DNA from: Rhodovulum euryhalinum
GTDB lineage: Bacteria; Pseudomonadota; Alphaproteobacteria; Rhodobacterales; Rhodobacteraceae
DNA: 64,000 bases
Direction: 5' to 3'
NCBI RefSeq assembly: GCF_004342445.1
Contig: NZ_SLWW01000013.1
Coordinates: 51,328 to 115,327 of the forward strand
The translations under genes and the position numbers were made by a program. A model generated the notes under the pieces. It had not been told where the DNA came from and searched no databases. It worked only from the letters and a program-made list of their open reading frames with translations. The first letter of the stretch is position 1. Every line of letters starts with the position of its first letter. Of the stretch, positions 63,833-64,000 are shown piece after piece.

Positions 63833-64000
63833 TCAGAACTCGCGCCAGTCGTCGGCCCCGACCACGCGCCGGCCGGGCCGGAACATGGCGGGGGCGTCCG
63901 GTTCCGCCTCCGGTCCGACGAGGCGGAGGGCGGCCATCGGGGCTGTGGTGCGGGCCTGGCGCAGGCGGAACCGGGTGACCAGGCCCTGCAGCGTCTCGGC
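63833..64000 (-). CDS. 3' end of a methyl-accepting chemotaxis protein gene (partial)
   Basis: The last 55 codons and stop of a gene entering from the right. AETLQGLVTRFRLRQ is the usual end of the signalling helix of a chemoreceptor. After a Pro/Ala-rich linker the protein ends VVGADDWREF. The final WREF resembles the C-terminal WxxF pentapeptide (NWETF type) that tethers CheR/CheB. The sensory and membrane parts are beyond the window. Confidence 0.75.
   Translation of the reverse strand, partial: AETLQGLVTRFRLRQARTTAPMAALRLVGPEAEPDAPAMFRPGRRVVGADDWREF

Noticed and set aside
1..64000. CRISPR arrays, insertion sequences, prophage or integrated elements
   Set aside because: No direct-repeat arrays, transposase or integrase (apart from the housekeeping XerD), and no run of genes with unusual composition was seen.

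Overview
The window looks like chromosomal DNA of a high-GC alphaproteobacterium of the Rhodobacterales (Rhodobacteraceae/Paracoccaceae type). The basis is gene content and order: a SciP (DUF1153) cell-cycle regulator, the LpxI branch of lipid A synthesis, CcmI, an sqdBDC sulfolipid operon, a DUF1289 protein, an IalB-family protein, and strong codon bias to G/C in third positions. Nearly all of it is well-packed core genome. I see no prophage, transposase, CRISPR array, rRNA or tRNA gene. Genes often overlap by 4 bases (ATGA or GTGA) or 1 base (TGATG), so translational coupling is widespread.

Layout. 1-1660: sciP (-) and mnmA (+). 1725-13817 (-): one long envelope-biogenesis run, read in its own direction as pyrH, frr, uppS, cdsA, dxr, rseP, a 45-residue membrane protein, bamA, skp, fabZ, lpxA, lpxI, lpxB. 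It matches the classical proteobacterial cluster except that lpxD is missing (it lies at 45106-46197) and lpxI stands between lpxA and lpxB. 13906-17730: miaA, an AraC-family regulator, lpd and a DUF924 gene. 17804-23533 (-): an MFS transporter, queA and a giant AsmA/YhdP-like protein. 23683-26350: bcp, then an M23 peptidase overlapping a bactofilin gene and a good terminator. 26409-32256 (-): prfB, PBP1A, an AMIN-domain amidase and superoxide dismutase. 32559-37006: a 55-residue membrane protein, ccmI, ruvX, a DUF1289 gene, aroB and aroK. 36872-42494: a 44-residue membrane protein, a secreted helical protein, xerD, a CorC-type protein and a HerA/DUF853 ATPase. 42541-42793: two candidate small RNAs. 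42896-48764: an IalB-family gene, a KAS/ACP/lpxD group, and divergent L,D-transpeptidase and YcbK/MepK-like genes. 48841-51193 (-): an octahaem cytochrome c and a cytochrome b partner. 51466-54382: sqdB, sqdD, sqdC. 54413-64000: esterase, AlkA-type glycosylase, SYLF-domain Tat lipoprotein, ynfA, 3-hydroxyisobutyrate dehydrogenase-like, penicillin-acylase family, lytic transglycosylase, ssb, M50 protease, lipA and the 3' end of a chemoreceptor gene.

How the genes work together. Envelope construction dominates: undecaprenyl carrier (dxr, uppS), phospholipid (cdsA), lipid A (lpxA, lpxI, lpxB, lpxD, fabZ and a dedicated-looking ACP/KAS pair), outer-membrane assembly (bamA, skp, YhdP-like), sulfolipid (sqdBDC), and peptidoglycan synthesis and remodelling (PBP1A, amidase, M23 plus bactofilin, L,D-transpeptidase plus MepK-like, lytic transglycosylase).

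The less expected items are two Rho-independent terminators with no ORF in front of them (likely small RNAs), a 16-bp perfect hairpin upstream of ccmI, three single-span or near-single-span small membrane proteins in intergenic slots, a membrane-anchored octahaem cytochrome with its own cytochrome b and a palindrome at about -51 of its predicted promoter, and a 21-bp sequence shared by two convergent gene junctions. Start codons were re-chosen where upstream extension looked spurious; several genes use GTG or TTG. All functions are read from sequence and remembered family features. No database search was run.
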